Shown: in pieces, positions 9,844 through 20,612 of the stretch
How positions within the stretch are numbered: position 1 is the first letter of the stretch
Layout: each line of letters starts with the position of its first letter
Origin: Anthostomella pinea
Taxonomy: Eukaryota > Ascomycota > Sordariomycetes > Xylariales > Xylariaceae
Direction: 5' to 3'
Assembly: GCA_963556695.1 (NCBI GenBank)
Contig: CAUWAG010000006.1
Coordinates: forward strand, 2,418,001-2,482,000
Length of the DNA: 64,000 bases
Notes under the pieces: model-generated
What the model was told of the DNA's origin: nothing
Seen by the model: only the letters and a program-made list of their open reading frames with translations
The model's database searches: none
Program-made: the position numbers and the translations under genes

Positions 9844-10933
9844 CGTTTCGTGGGCGTGAGGCTTGACGACGTGATCGTGGAGCGATGGAGAGTGGGAAAT
9901 GATGTAGAGTCGGTAGAAATGCCTATCAATCGAGCAGCTTCCAAAATTAATACCTGGATTGTGTGAAGATGATCAAGTGTCGTCGGCACAAGTGGCCGTG
10001 GCCGTGTCACTTGCGGAGTTAAGATGGTACATGTAGGTTGGGGATGGGGAGACGGCTCCTGCCCGATCGAAGTGTGTTTCTTGCCGAGAGGCCCCCTTGC
10101 CTTGCCCTTGCGGTGCCTGCCTCAATGTTCCTAAAGGCATCTCACTTGGCCCACCTGTCGTCAGTTAAAGGTAATGAAATGTCATGCAATCTCAGCGCAA
10201 TGGCATTGGCATGCTCGAAGCAGGAACGCAAGGGTCTAAGTTGGCACGAACACATGATCTCAGTAGCTGCGAGAGGATCACGTGGAGGTACTGGACAGAG
10301 GAGAGAAGGCGCGGCCAACATTATTCACTCCTTCGACAGGCAATAACCGGAAAATGACCATAAGGTCCCTGACTGACGTAAATTTGCGAAACAGCAATGC
10401 CTCAGTAGGTATTGTAGACAGGATGAGCTTACTCTGACATGTGATTATCCGGCCTAGGTCAGAAAGGGGTTCAGACTTGCAGACTTGCCTTGGAGTTGTG
10501 GCGTCCAAGGAGTCCGACAGATTCAAGTAAGTCGAAGGTTTCAAGGAGTTCCAGAAGTACAGGGGATGGAGACGTCATGCAGATTGTGTCCAGTCTGCAA
10601 GTGGTCCAGTCCTTCTAGGCTGACTGTGTTAGGTAAAGGAGAATTGCTCCTTGCGTTGCTTCCATACACTTTGTAGACTTGTTTTTGCGGCCAAGTGATT
10701 TTGCTCCTTCCTATTGCGATGTGGTGCTTTATTCGCCGTGAATTATGGGAGATAGAGTACGGCGACTAGAACAGTGAGTGTTTTCCGGCATGAACATTTG
10801 TATTCAAGGGGTCGAGTCCGGACCTACATGTCAACCAGAACTTTCGAGATCGCCGGACGAGTCGTCAAAGGTCACTCGCTGAAAGGGGCCCGTGACCATG
10901 TGAGAATTGGGTATCATCATTCATCTGCTCCAT
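9844..10933. other. Intergenic, no gene recognised
   Basis: About 1.1 kb between paralogue B and the 3' end of rrp43. Open frames are short and have no family resemblance. The right part is 3' flank of rrp43. Confidence 0.4.
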
Positions 10934-11980
10934 TCATAGGGCACTTTTGAACTCCTGCCATCTCTCCTCAGCCACCGTGACATACTTCCACATCAGCTGC
11001 GGCCCAACCGTCGTGCCTCCGCTCTTCGAGATGCCCAGTACCTTCGTCTCGCCCAGCGTCCGATCCACCACCACCGTCAGCGCCTCGTCGCAGAGGCTCT
11101 CCTCGAACCGATCCGGGTCCACCAGAATCCAATATTGACCTTGCTCCCCTTTGCGTTGCTGCTTCTCCTTGGCGGTGAACACGGCCGCCGTGCATGCGAC
11201 GGGCATACCCCTTATATTCAGCGAGGAGGGCGCCTTCCGCGAACAGAGCACCATCTCGTGGTCCGGATCCCAAACCGCGGGGGGAAGTTTTGTGTCGCGC
11301 AGCGCGGCGAGCACGGCGGCCCAGGCGGCGTCGAAGGGGTTGCCGTCGAAGGAAACGAAGAGCACGTCGATGTAGAGCACCCAGTAGGCCTTGACCTCGG
11401 CCGTGTCTTCCTCCTCTTCGTCGGCATCAACTTCCTCCATCTTGTCGCCATGCCGTGGGACTTGCTTCTCCGGCCGATCGTGGTATATGCGCAGATCCTC
11501 CACGTCGACAAGCCCCGAGCTGTGCAGCAGCGAGTACAGGCGCGTGCTCAGCGTCTGCGCAAGCGTCGTGGGCGGCACGCCGGGCAGGAAGTTCGGCGCG
11601 CATCCCGTGGCGAGCTCGATGTTCGGCACCAGGAGGTCGTAGTCCCGCAGCTCGTCTGCTTCTGCCACGGCGTCGGATTTGGTAGGGTTGACGACATCTG
11701 GCGCGCGGTAGTTGGGTATATCGGTTGTGAGCAGCGTCTCGCCGCGTACGCCGCAAATAACCGTCGTGTCGCCTGTCCGGACTACCGCGCTGCCGTGTGC
11801 GTGCGAGAGTGAGGAAGTGTTGATGTTGGGCTGGCGGGCCTGGCGCGGCTGCCGGCCGTTGGTGCGCGAGGAGGGCGTGGATGCGTCCGGGGGCTGAAGG
11901 TTGGCGAGGAGGTAAGGGTGTGGGGAGAGTTTGGCGAAGGTGGCGCTCGAGAGCGTCAGGGGGCTTTGTGTAGTAGCCAT
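10934..11980 (-). CDS. RRP43: Exosome complex subunit Rrp43 (RNase PH fold)
   Basis: Single-exon gene starting at ATG 11980 (MATTQSPLTLSSATFAKLSP). The frame is open further upstream but holds no earlier ATG. The 348-residue product is the EXOSC8/Rrp43-type member of the six-subunit RNase PH ring of the nuclear and cytoplasmic RNA exosome, which guides RNA to the Rrp44 and Rrp6 nucleases for 3'-5' processing and decay. Visible family features are the N-terminal strand (SAVVRTGDTTVICGVRGE), the ELATGCAPNFLPG segment, the central IDVLFVSFDGNPFDAAWAAV segment and the C-terminal ILVDPDRFEE block followed by GISKSGGTTVGPQLM. An acidic low-complexity insert (EEVDADEEEEDTAEVK) sits mid-protein, common in fungal copies. 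Such ring subunits are catalytically inert in eukaryotes. Rrp42 and Rrp45 are the alternatives within the family; Rrp43 fits best by length and order. Confidence 0.85.
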   Translation of the reverse strand: MATTQSPLTLSSATFAKLSPHPYLLANLQPPDASTPSSRTNGRQPRQARQPNINTSSLSHAHGSAVVRTGDTTVICGVRGETLLTTDIPNYRAPDVVNPTKSDAVAEADELRDYDLLVPNIELATGCAPNFLPGVPPTTLAQTLSTRLYSLLHSSGLVDVEDLRIYHDRPEKQVPRHGDKMEEVDADEEEEDTAEVKAYWVLYIDVLFVSFDGNPFDAAWAAVLAALRDTKLPPAVWDPDHEMVLCSRKAPSSLNIRGMPVACTAAVFTAKEKQQRKGEQGQYWILVDPDRFEESLCDEALTVVVDRTLGETKVLGISKSGGTTVGPQLMWKYVTVAEERWQEFKSAL

Positions 11981-12654
11981 GGTGTTATTCCGGCTCGTAT
12001 TGGGTGCTGTGAGGCGTTGTGAGGCGTTGTGAGGGCGAGATCGAGTCGTTATGTCATGACATGGTGGTCGGGATGGAGGTTTAGAGCTTGGAAATATTTG
12101 AGAACAGTCGCAGCCTCGCGGGGCTTTAGTGAGTGGGGTTGAGTCTGTAGCGGGTCTCAGCACCGCTACCTAAGCATCGAAGTTCATGCATCCATGTGAG
12201 GCTAACAGCATTGATCCTCACGGCCTCTTCTGGCATACAGACTCACTCTTTTTGTAAAGTCAAATGTCTTGATAGCACTTCCGAGTGTTTGAATTACTCA
12301 GACTTCTTTTTATATTATTTTTTATTTCTTTACTTATCGTCTTGTCGCTTCTATTAATTATTTGAGCATGATTTACCAGTGGCCTTGATCACACCCAACT
12401 TGTGCTTGCTGAGTTCTCAATCATTCCAGTAACCGCTGCAAAGCTGCTCAAACAGGACTTCTCTGTCCTATAGTCGGGATGGCTTACCCTAGGAGTGCCA
12501 TGCGGCAAGCGGCCTCGGCACTAGATTCCTCTGCATCACCAACGTGATCGCCGAGCGGCACGCGTGACTGAGCACAATCGAACACAGCCAGTCATGCATG
12601 CAAAAATTCATTCCAAGCTACCTATCTACAAGAATCCCCTCGTCCGCTCGCCAC
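11981..12654. other. Intergenic between rrp43 and the dioxygenase gene
   Basis: Contains the rrp43 upstream region, with a short duplication of gtgaggcgtt near 12010-12030, and an AT-rich patch at 12300-12365 that is probably the untranslated region between the genes. No gene seen. Confidence 0.4.
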
Positions 12655-13810
12655 CTACATAGAGGGCATAGGCGCATTAGGGTTGCTAGGCGGCAGCCCC
12701 TTACTCGACCCATTAACCGCCACTCCCCCATCCTTGTAGAGATGGGCAGCCGCCGTCAAGTTCGCCGTGTGATTACTGCTCAAATTAACGGCAACCGTAA
12801 TCCAACCCAATAACCCATCCGCCAAGTCCTCACTGAGCTGCACATACTCCACAAACGGATCATACTGCGCCGTCGCCTCCTCGAGCATCCAGCCGTCATC
12901 TTCCCACGTGGTGTACGCGATGGTGTTAGTGTAATACGGGTAGGTAGCCTCGACGGCCTTGACGAGGCTGTCGTCGAAGTACAGCTGACCGACGTGTAAC
13001 GTGTCCCCACCCGTGTAGGTGTTGTTGGCCTGGTAGGTGCCGTTGGTCTGTACAACGAGGTGGAAGTGCGTGACGCGGGCGTTGTAGTGGCCCGGGAACA
13101 GCGTGTCGAAGGCCACCGTGCCGTCGGCGTCAGAGGTCTGCACGCCCCGCAGGAACGTGCTGTTCAGGCCGCCCTCGCCCTCGTCCGTCCCGATGCCGGA
13201 ATACACGCCCGTCGCGTTGCAGTGCCAGACGTCGGCGAGGAGTTGGGGGACGGGGGCGCAGGTGTTCATGTCCACGAACTGCATCTCGAGGTGTAGCGGT
13301 ACTCCGGCTTGGCCCTCGGTGATGTCGGAGCGGATGTACTCGCCGGTCACGTAGTAGGGCCCGATGGTCGTCTCGGGGACCAGGGCGCAGGTGTTGTTGG
13401 AGCCGAAGATGGTGGTCTCGGGCGTGTCGAGGGTGTAGCCTGCCGTGGAGTTGTGCGAGATGCCGGCGTAGTACCCGAGCTCCGTGAGATCCCTCTTTTG
13501 GTGGCTCAATGGTTCTAAGTCATGGATCAGTTGAGGGTTCAATGGTCCGAGCATAGAGGGACATACCGCTTGTAAGACCCCGCTTGGCACGAAGACTCTT
13601 GACCTTCTCGGCGCGGCGAGCAGCGCTGCGTTTCTTCATTTCCAAGGACGACGCTGAATCCTGGCACTTGGACAGAGCTCTCGAAGCATGGGCGTGGGCT
13701 ACATTGCGCAGACCCATCTCTCGCTTGATAGCCTCCTTATTCTCGCCCGGGTGAGCAAGAGCCAGAGGGAGGAGCGCCATGGCAGCGGCTAGAGACTTGA
13801 TAGCAACCAT
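12655..13810 (-). CDS. Secreted intradiol ring-cleavage dioxygenase
   Basis: Two exons, 13810-13567 and 13514-12655, flank a 52-bp intron (donor gtatgt, acceptor acttag). The join is in phase and gives ...GLTS-EPLSHQKRDLTELGYY. The product opens with a signal peptide (MVAIKSLAAAMALLPLALA) and a basic propeptide-like stretch with several dibasic pairs. The catalytic domain shows the family order: ETTIGPYYVTGEYIRSD (tyrosine iron ligand), LADVWHCNATGVYSG, then FPGHYNARVTHFHLVV (histidine ligands). Members use non-haem Fe(III) to open catechol rings between the hydroxyls. The secreted fungal branch is thought to act on lignin- or plant-derived aromatics. Many N-glycosylation sequons near the C-terminus (NLSSNHTANLT) fit secretion. 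The usual second Tyr and two His cannot all be assigned with certainty by eye. It looks intact. Confidence 0.88.
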
Positions 13811-14639
13811 CTTGAACGAGGTATACAGCAAACAGAAGAATGAGAGTCAAAGAACGAAGTTGATGGTTGGCCCATCACTATTCGAGTGAAGCAGCAGAGT
13901 ACCTAGGCGCCATTTGTATTCCACAGCCCATGACTGGTGGATCTGCCTCACGGTCCTGCCAAGCAAAGCCTCATCATGCTCTTGGCACGGCCTGCCTCTT
14001 TCTCGCAGAGCCTCCACCGTCGAGGCCCCGGATAGATTAATAACCCAGGGCATCATATCGATCTGGGGGAGGGTTGTTTATCGACTCATCCAACCACACG
14101 CGGTGTTTTGCCAACGCGCCTCCCACATTCCGGCAGTGATCCTGGGAATTATGGGGTAGTGGATTTCTCGTTTGCGTGGCGAACACGCGGCTTGCATACC
14201 TGCATACCTAATGCAGGTCCCCGCGATGCTACGCAACGACTCCTGACGGGATGCGGGGGGACGACTTCTTCCCACTTCGCGGAGGGAGGTGACTGTTCAG
14301 GCAGGAGAATGGCAGCCAGCAACCGTTCCAATGATAAATTGCGGGCGCTCCCGTCGCTTGGAAAAGGGGAAGCGGCCGAGGCTGGGCGGCGTAAGGTCGG
14401 GATTTCATCGGAAAATCAACAGCCTTGGCGCCAAGTTTAAGAGAATACCAGGAACAACTTGCAAGAGTTACATCGTAGTCTTCTCTATGTAGGTAATCAA
14501 GCAGGCCAAGTAAAAGCCTGCCATTAAACAGCAAAAGCATATCGAAATCCGGCTTGAGCACTACTATGGAGCTTGACATCATGGCATTTCTCTTCTCTTG
14601 CATCTCAGTTCTACCGGTATGTACAAGGATATGTTCAAC
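13811..14639. other. Intergenic, no gene recognised
   Basis: Upstream region of the dioxygenase gene. Overlapping short frames only. Confidence 0.35.
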
Positions 14640-14966
14640 TCAACTGAATATCTCCCAACAGCGCCGCCGGTCTCGCGGCTCCAGCCTGCACACCCGCATT
14701 AGCAGCCGGCATAGGCGGTCGCACAGGAGTAGGAGCTGTTGCCTGTCACCGAAGGGCATCACAGGAGGAAGCGGCGATGGTGGTGCAGGTGGCGGAGGTG
14801 GAGCCGAGGGCCAGCCCAGTCCAGTCTTGAGCTGGCGCGGGAGTGTGGCGGGACTGGTCGGTATGGAGCCGGGGCCTATGCCTTCGGCTGAGAGTGGCAG
14901 TGATGGACCCATAATGCCGAAGAGGATGGAGGCGAAGATGGCGGCCGCGGCCTGCGCCGTTTCCAT
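14640..14966 (-). CDS. Small hypothetical protein, Pro/Ala-rich
   Basis: A 108-residue frame from ATG 14966. The N-terminus is hydrophobic and alanine-rich (METAQAAAAIFASILFGIMG), resembling a signal anchor. A proline run (PSAPPPPPAPPSPLPPV) follows, then a Leu/Arg/Cys-rich tail. I do not recognise it, and the opposite strand is also open over the same stretch, so it may be spurious. Confidence 0.25.
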   Translation of the reverse strand: METAQAAAAIFASILFGIMGPSLPLSAEGIGPGSIPTSPATLPRQLKTGLGWPSAPPPPPAPPSPLPPVMPFGDRQQLLLLCDRLCRLLMRVCRLEPRDRRRCWEIFS

Positions 14967-15264
14967 CCTCGTCAGAGGATAAGAATGTGATGCGTTTGAT
15001 AATTCTGGCCTGATTCCTTCAAATTACCACTCATGACGAAGGGCACCGGGGAATCCGAAGGGTCAATGGTTAATGAATGAGTGACATACTTGAAGGTTTA
15101 TATGAGACAAAGGTTCCTTCTACTCGTCCGTCCAGAACATGCCCATCAAACAACCAACTATCAAGACTTCTTAAGCATCACGGGACACATCATCAGCTCT
15201 ACTACATCTTCTACCGTTTTCCCCGTTTCACTTCGAAATTCGAACCTATCCAACGCCTTCCGCA

Positions 15265-16943
15265 ATGCAGATCTTCAACCTTGCCCTTCTTGCTCTCGTC
15301 GGCACGACGCTTGGGAGAGTCGCGGCCCCGGATCACGCCGAAGCCGTTTCCAAGGAAGTACGAGCCACGACCGAAACCGTTGCTCGCTCCGATACGAACA
15401 TCGTCGAGCGTCGGATCGGAGCTGATGTCAATCTCCCTCGCGACGGACCATTTGGCGATAAGGCAATAATATTTTATCGGTTCCCAATCGAAGACGGAGA
15501 CACGCTGGAACTGGCGAGCGGCACCAAACTTATTGCGGCGGGTCATTACCTCCACAAAGATAAATTCCCAGATCATGATAATGTTGGTGTCCGCCAGGCA
15601 CTGGACAAGATGGGCGAAGAGGCGCCCACTCTCAAGCAAAAGACTCCGAATGATCAAGTCCCGACTCTCAGGCGTGAGACTTCGGGTCATCATGCTGTAA
15701 CTCTCACTATCACGCTACAAATGGGCGGTAAAAGACCCGATATATCTGCGCATGGGTGGACAATCATCTTTAACGCTTTGTACTCAACAATGCGCAGTGC
15801 CAATGATAATGATGGCAGCGACCTCATCTCGTTTGATTTTAAATGGTCGTTCAATGGACACAAATGGTTTCCATTCTCTGTTCTCAGAATGTCAAAGGCC
15901 GAGGCGACAGCTGCTCTGGTCACTAGAGTCGCGGCCCCGGACCACGCCCCAGCCGTTGAGGTACGAGGAACGACGGAACCCATTGCTGGCTCCGATACGA
16001 AGATCGTCGAGCGCCAAACCGGTGATGTCGATCTCTCGGCGGGCCATTTGACGAAAAGGGGGGGAATATACTCTGGACTTCCTTTCGGCAATGGGGACAC
16101 GCTGGAATTCAAGGCCGACCAAGAACTGAAAACCAGCATCAAACTCACATTAGATTATCTGTGGGCCAGCGGAGGTATGTTCCCAGTTCACGATACAGCC
16201 GAGGACCGCACACTGCGCAGCTTGAGCGAAGATGCGGCGGCCGCTTCGCTCCATACCGGTTCCACGAACACATTCAAATCTACAAAAAGGACTTCGGGTG
16301 TATCTATCACTGTCCAGGTACCCGGTCCCAGTGAAATACCCGAAATGTCTGCGCCGGAAACGCCATGTACTCCACGATGCTCAAGGCAAATGATGATAGT
16401 GGCAGCTACCAAGTTCTGTGCGATTTCAAATGGTACGAAGGATTCACGTTGTCCTGGTCCCGGTTATCCAAAGTGTCCAAGAAATTTAGGGTTGTACTTC
16501 AAGTTGATAAAGTTTATCCTGCGCTGGCCAATAGAGCTGATGTCGACCTCGCGGCGAACTCTCTAGCGAGAAGGGGAGACATCAATTATTTCGAGCCACT
16601 CAAGGACGGGGACACACTGGATTCGGACAGCCGCTACAAACTCGAAGCGAGTGGCTTGTGGACCACCCAGAAATTCCATGATTATGACAGAGGAATTGAT
16701 GATATACTCATGACACTGAATGAAATGGCCTACAATGCCGCTAAAGTGGCAGCTGGTGCTTTCACTCTCGAGGAAACGAAGTCGGATGCAATTTTCACTC
16801 TCACGGTAAAGCACGGTGAAAGACCCGAGTTGTCTGGGGATGACTGGTCAGCCATCTTCGGCGCCTTGTACGAAACAAGGCGCCACGCATCTGATATCAG
16901 CTTCGTTGATTGTAATTTCATATGGGCCAGGGATGGAAAGGAC
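15265..16943 (+). pseudogene. Secreted repeat-domain protein with dibasic spacers, 5' portion; split by a retrotransposon
   Basis: Starts at ATG 15265 with a signal peptide (MQIFNLALLALVGTTLG). It then carries repeated domains of roughly 190-210 residues. Each has a short acidic linker such as ADVDLAANSLARR, then GDTL-x(5-10)-KL, a middle segment, a P-E-M/L-S-x-x-W-x-x-I-F/L-x-A-x-Y stretch, and a final F-x-F/W-x-W. Three repeats are visible here: about 15420-15910, 15940-16480 and 16510-16943. The linkers of repeats 2 and 3 end in KR or RR, which suggests kexin processing of a secreted precursor. Two lesions are seen. Repeat 2 has lost 19 bases near 16355, which shifts the frame by one, and the reading continues open in the new frame. 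Repeat 3 is cut at 16943 by an LTR retrotransposon. Its missing end and another repeat lie at 26332-26922. I do not recognise the family; the role is unknown. Confidence 0.7.
16939..16943 (+). repeat. Target-site duplication AGGAC, left copy
   Basis: Five bases directly before the left LTR; the same five bases (26327-26331) directly follow the right LTR. Confidence 0.9.
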
Positions 16944-17076
16944 TGTCAGGAAGCATCCCGTGAACAAAGAGACAATTCTTGTACTTGCATATACATGGCT
17001 TCCGCACCTAATTAGTACTATACCTCTCTGCAAAACAATATATTATTTACCTCCTTATATGGTTAGCTTTTGAACA
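16944..17076. repeat. Left LTR (133 bp)
   Basis: Starts tgtcaggaagcatcccgtg and ends gcttttgaaca. It is the less mutated copy: in its first 25 bases nearly every difference from the right LTR is C or G here against T or A there. Confidence 0.88.
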
Positions 17077-17496
17077 GTTTGTTTTACCGTTAATAAATAA
17101 CTTTATAATCATTGCTTTAATTATTATTTTAATTACCAGTTCTATTATTTTACATTTTTTAATTTCGGTTTTATTATTATGTAAGCTTTTTTAATTCTTT
17201 ATTCATTACTTTTAGTTTTTAAGTTTAATCTTAAATATCTTTATTTATATAAAATATTGTTTAAGCCTAATTGATTACAGTTAATTAAGCTTTTCGCTTT
17301 ACATTTATTAACCTTTTTAACATTTTAGATCTTCAAAAAACTAAAGAAAATAATGCTTACTTTAAAATAAGCTGTGTTAACGTTATTAATATAAAACTCA
17401 ATGTTAAAATATACGACAAAACCGTGGAAAAATGGTATTATAACCCTTTTTTCTTTTTTTTAAATAATATAAATAATGTTAACATTTAGTTTAACT

Positions 17497-17526
17497 TAAA
17501 CTTTAACTTTAACTTTAACTTTAACC
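17497..17526. repeat. (CTTTAA)n low-complexity run
   Basis: About five imperfect copies of aacttt in the AT-rich interior. It resembles neither the fungal telomere repeat TTAGGG nor any gene. Confidence 0.7.
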
Positions 17527-17919
17527 CTTGCTTTATTTTCTTTTTAATGTTTTTTATAAACGGTAAGTTTGATGTTAATAATAACGAGTTATGAAGTATC
17601 GAGTTTTTATTTAAAGAACGTTTAAATTACAGTTTATTAAACGTGTTCATAAAACGGTTATAATGAAGATTTTCGTCCTTTTTATAATGCTTTCATTAAT
17701 AATTAAAGCGTTAATAATTACGCGTTGTCAATTTCCAATACTTTAAAGGACGCTTTTCGTATTTAAAGATAAAAGGTCGCTTAATTTTAAACATAAGTTA
17801 CTATAAATGACTCGTTAAATTCAAACTTTTAAAGCTAGTTTTAAAATAGTTAAAGCCGTATTAAAACTTATAAAAGCGGTGCTAATAATTTCGCTTATAG
17901 CTTTAAGCAAGGCATTCAA

Positions 17920-18115
17920 AGTATTATGGTGAGCAGTATCCATCTGTATATATAAGCGGTGTATGAGGATCAGCCACGCTGTCGGGTCGTACAGGGACCC
18001 ATAGAGCATCTAAGTATATTCTACCACCAACAAACAGTTGATAGACCTTTTCCTGAAAACAACAACGCTGTCACGCTCATACTGCACTTATAGTTTCACG
18101 GATAATGCTCTCAAT
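17920..18115 (-). mobile_element. GC-richer retroelement-leader-like island
   Basis: A roughly 190-base island of near-normal composition inside the AT-rich block. On the minus strand it has a short frame with ATG near 18009 (MLYGSLYDPTAWLILIHRLY). Just outside, reverse of about 18110-18125, is a gagagcattatccgtg-type stretch that weakly recalls a copia primer site. Probably a fragment of another retroelement; the identity is not established. Confidence 0.25.
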
Positions 18116-18325
18116 CATTAATACCGGTAGTTTTAAAAAATAAGCTATATGCTTCGCTTTAATTTTTAACTTTAATAAGTTTAATAAAGACGAAAAGAAT
18201 GATAAAAAGCGTTCCTATAAATTTAAAGCTTAATCAGGTAATATACGTTTTAAGATTAACATAGAGATTAAAATATATAATACAAAAAAAAAAAATATTA
18301 AATTATATATGCTTTCATTCCAGTA

Positions 18326-18843
18326 TGTGACGAGCCGTCTAACCTATAAAACTAAAGGGTTCTATAGGGTTTATGTTCTATGGTAAGTCAACACAAAGGA
18401 CGATAGAGGCTTCTTTCAACTGGAAGACACTCAGATACTGCGGCTTGGTCTGAACTGGGTTCACTGCGTAGTCGAGTCGTCAGGAGATTTCTCCCACCTT
18501 AAGGTTGGCTAAGATGCTTAGATTGATCACTGAGGTAGAGACTGTCTATCTATCTAGTTGGGAAATGTCTGTCCTTATATATCCAATCTCTCCCTCACTG
18601 ATTAGGTGGCTCACCCTGGATCACCGGTGATCCAAGGTGATCCTGCTCACTGGCTCACCATGGTGATCCAGTGATCTAAATTCTTAGTCATGTGACCCAG
18701 GTTTTGTTGGTCACGTGATCTGTGTACCGTCGCTCCGTTGCTCCGATCTCTCCACTGATCAGCACCCCACTTACTGGTCAACCTGTTTCCAATCGTCTCT
18801 TCTGGGCCTGCTATCAGGCCGCACTGTTTGTTGGTTCGTAACA
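18326..18843 (+). mobile_element. Solo LTR, family 1, copy 1 (518 bp)
   Basis: A GC-normal island bounded by TGTGACGAGCCG and GTTCGTAACA, the TG...CA form of an LTR. It contains a TATA-like ttatatatcc near 18573 and GTGATCC-rich short repeats near 18610-18680. A shorter inverted copy lies at 21873-22030. The flanks are cagta (left) and gttaa (right), not a duplication; see the inversion finding. Confidence 0.75.
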
Positions 18844-19022
18844 GTTAAGCCACTTTTTACGTCAAAATTGTAATATTTATAAAATATTATAAGCTTTCAT
18901 AATTTGTAATAATTTTAAATGGTTTATTAAATCTTCAAAACTTGTAGCGCTATTCTTCAAACAACGTAATAATTGTAAGTGGCTTTTTATCATAAATCTC
19001 GTAGTCTATTTTAACTAGTATA

Positions 19023-19234
19023 TGTGACGGCCTGCACAGACCTTCTCACATGACAAGCCGATACTTCCCAATAGGGGAAGGATCTGACCAGAGGATCCTC
19101 TTAAAGGGGCAACCTCCCGCTGTACCTATCTCTCTCTCTCTTCCTTTCCTCTCTAGTCTTGATATTCTCGTCAATAGAGTAATAGCTGCTTGCTGCCGGC
19201 CATGTCCCAGCTCCTCAGTACGCTCGCCGTGATA
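19023..19234 (+). mobile_element. Solo LTR-like sequence, family 2
   Basis: A 212-base GC-normal island beginning TGTGACGGCC and ending GCCGTGATA, imperfectly inverted ends. The final TA could be a RIP-changed CA. It abuts the truncated 5' side of the Fot1 relic with no recognisable target duplication (gtata against ccatt). Confidence 0.4.
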
Positions 19235-20612
19235 CCATTCATCATTCTATAGGGCAAAACCCACCTCGCATCATGGTATCGCAACACGACATTACCACGC
19301 GATTGGAAGGTGGCCGTGTCTGACAACAGATGGACTATAAATGAGCTTGGTTTGAAATGGATTCAGTATTTTAACAAGTATACAGACCGTGTATAACTGC
19401 CGGTAAACGCCTCCTCATCTTAGATGGTCACCAAAGCCATCATTCCCAGGTTTTTTAGAATTATTGCCAGAACAATGGAATTATTGTACCTTTTGGTAGC
19501 TTTCCCAGATGCTGACAAATCACAAGTCTTGTTGTAATCTATCAGTGGTCTGGGTGGTGCTTGATTAAAAGGTCGGATGAACAGGATTCTATCCGAGATG
19601 TATCTAAATACCTAAATTATAGTAGTGAGGTACCTGGGGCAATAAAGGGTTGCCAGGCAGCCTTCATTAGGTAACCTCTAACATATCTGGTGGGTTCCAG
19701 AATACTCCATATGGGTCCATGCACTGGATCCACATTATTACTCTTTGTATACCTGCCCACTCCTCACATATGCTCCAGCCTTTAGATGTAGTTATTTTAG
19801 CCCACTCAAACGAGCTTATGGTTGCTCAATTAAATATCTCATCCGGCGTCATATAACACATGTTTTAAAGGAGGACTTCTTTACAGCGTTTTGTGAAGCA
19901 CACAATGCTGTAATGACACCAGGAAACATCCGAACAGGTTTTAGTGTCACTGGCCTTGTTCTTTTTGACCAAGAAAGTGTCATTTTAAAGCTGGATGCTG
20001 TCGCTGTCATACGAACACCGTCGCCAGACCCCAATCTGCCACCCATTACTTGGACTTCGAAGACGCTTACCACCATTAACGAAGCGGTAAACCAATCGGT
20101 TTATATCCAAAACCGAGTCAGAAACCACCAGGGAAGCTCACTTACATCAATAGTTGATGCGTTGAGCTCGTTTTTGAAGGCTACATACGGTCTTATACAC
20201 AAGGTTATTTTGGTTGATTTCTGGGTCCGTGAGTTAGAAGAGGCTAATCACGTAATAAATAAATGCCAGAAAATAAAAAATAAATGTCTGATAAAAGGAG
20301 AAATACTTTCTATTAAAGATGTAATAGGTCTTCAGGTTATAAAGGATGGTACTGAGCTGGTAAGACAGGAAATAGGTGAAGGTAGTCGTCATCCAAGGAG
20401 GACGACAGCGCGTGAGTGACGGTGTGGCGTTTACGGTAACACTGGCCATAATGCGCAAACTTGTACAATAGAGATATAAACCTTTCAAGAAAAGAAATCG
20501 AATTGATTGAATTGAATTGAATACGTTGTGGTGAAGTTATTTCATTTGACAGTTAGAGAGTTCATGGCGAGTGCTAACTCGCTTGTAATGCCAACTCGCT
20601 TGTCAGCTAAGT
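19235..20612 (+). pseudogene. Fot1/pogo-like transposase relic (copy A), 5'-truncated
   Basis: Homologous to the element at 22726-24585 but on the plus strand. It starts within the DDE domain (ttcatcattctatagggcaa), includes the DWKVAVSDN region with TGG kept, and continues as an open frame 19745-20419 matching the C-terminal half (IRRHITHV, MTPGNIRTGF, then the PSPDPN region). It ends in the right terminal repeat (cttgtcagctaagt). It has several stops and changes and an extra 254-base insertion at 19486-19739. Not functional. Confidence 0.85.
19486..19739. mobile_element. 254-bp insertion in the Fot1 relic, unidentified
   Basis: Interrupts the relic between sequences that are contiguous in copy B. 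It is flanked by attatt on both sides (19480-19485 and 19734-19739), as a target duplication would be. It has no recognised ends or coding capacity. A non-autonomous element is likely. Confidence 0.55.

Noticed and set aside
11135..11812. 225-residue plus-strand open frame
   Set aside because: Antisense shadow of rrp43, whose high third-position GC keeps the opposite strand open.
17497..17526. Telomere-like repeat in the AT-rich block
   Set aside because: The unit is CTTTAA, not TTAGGG/CCCTAA; it is low-complexity sequence of the RIP-altered interior.
19023..19234. Target duplication for the family-2 LTR-like sequence
   Set aside because: The adjoining five bases (gtata and ccatt) do not match; kept only as a low-confidence LTR.
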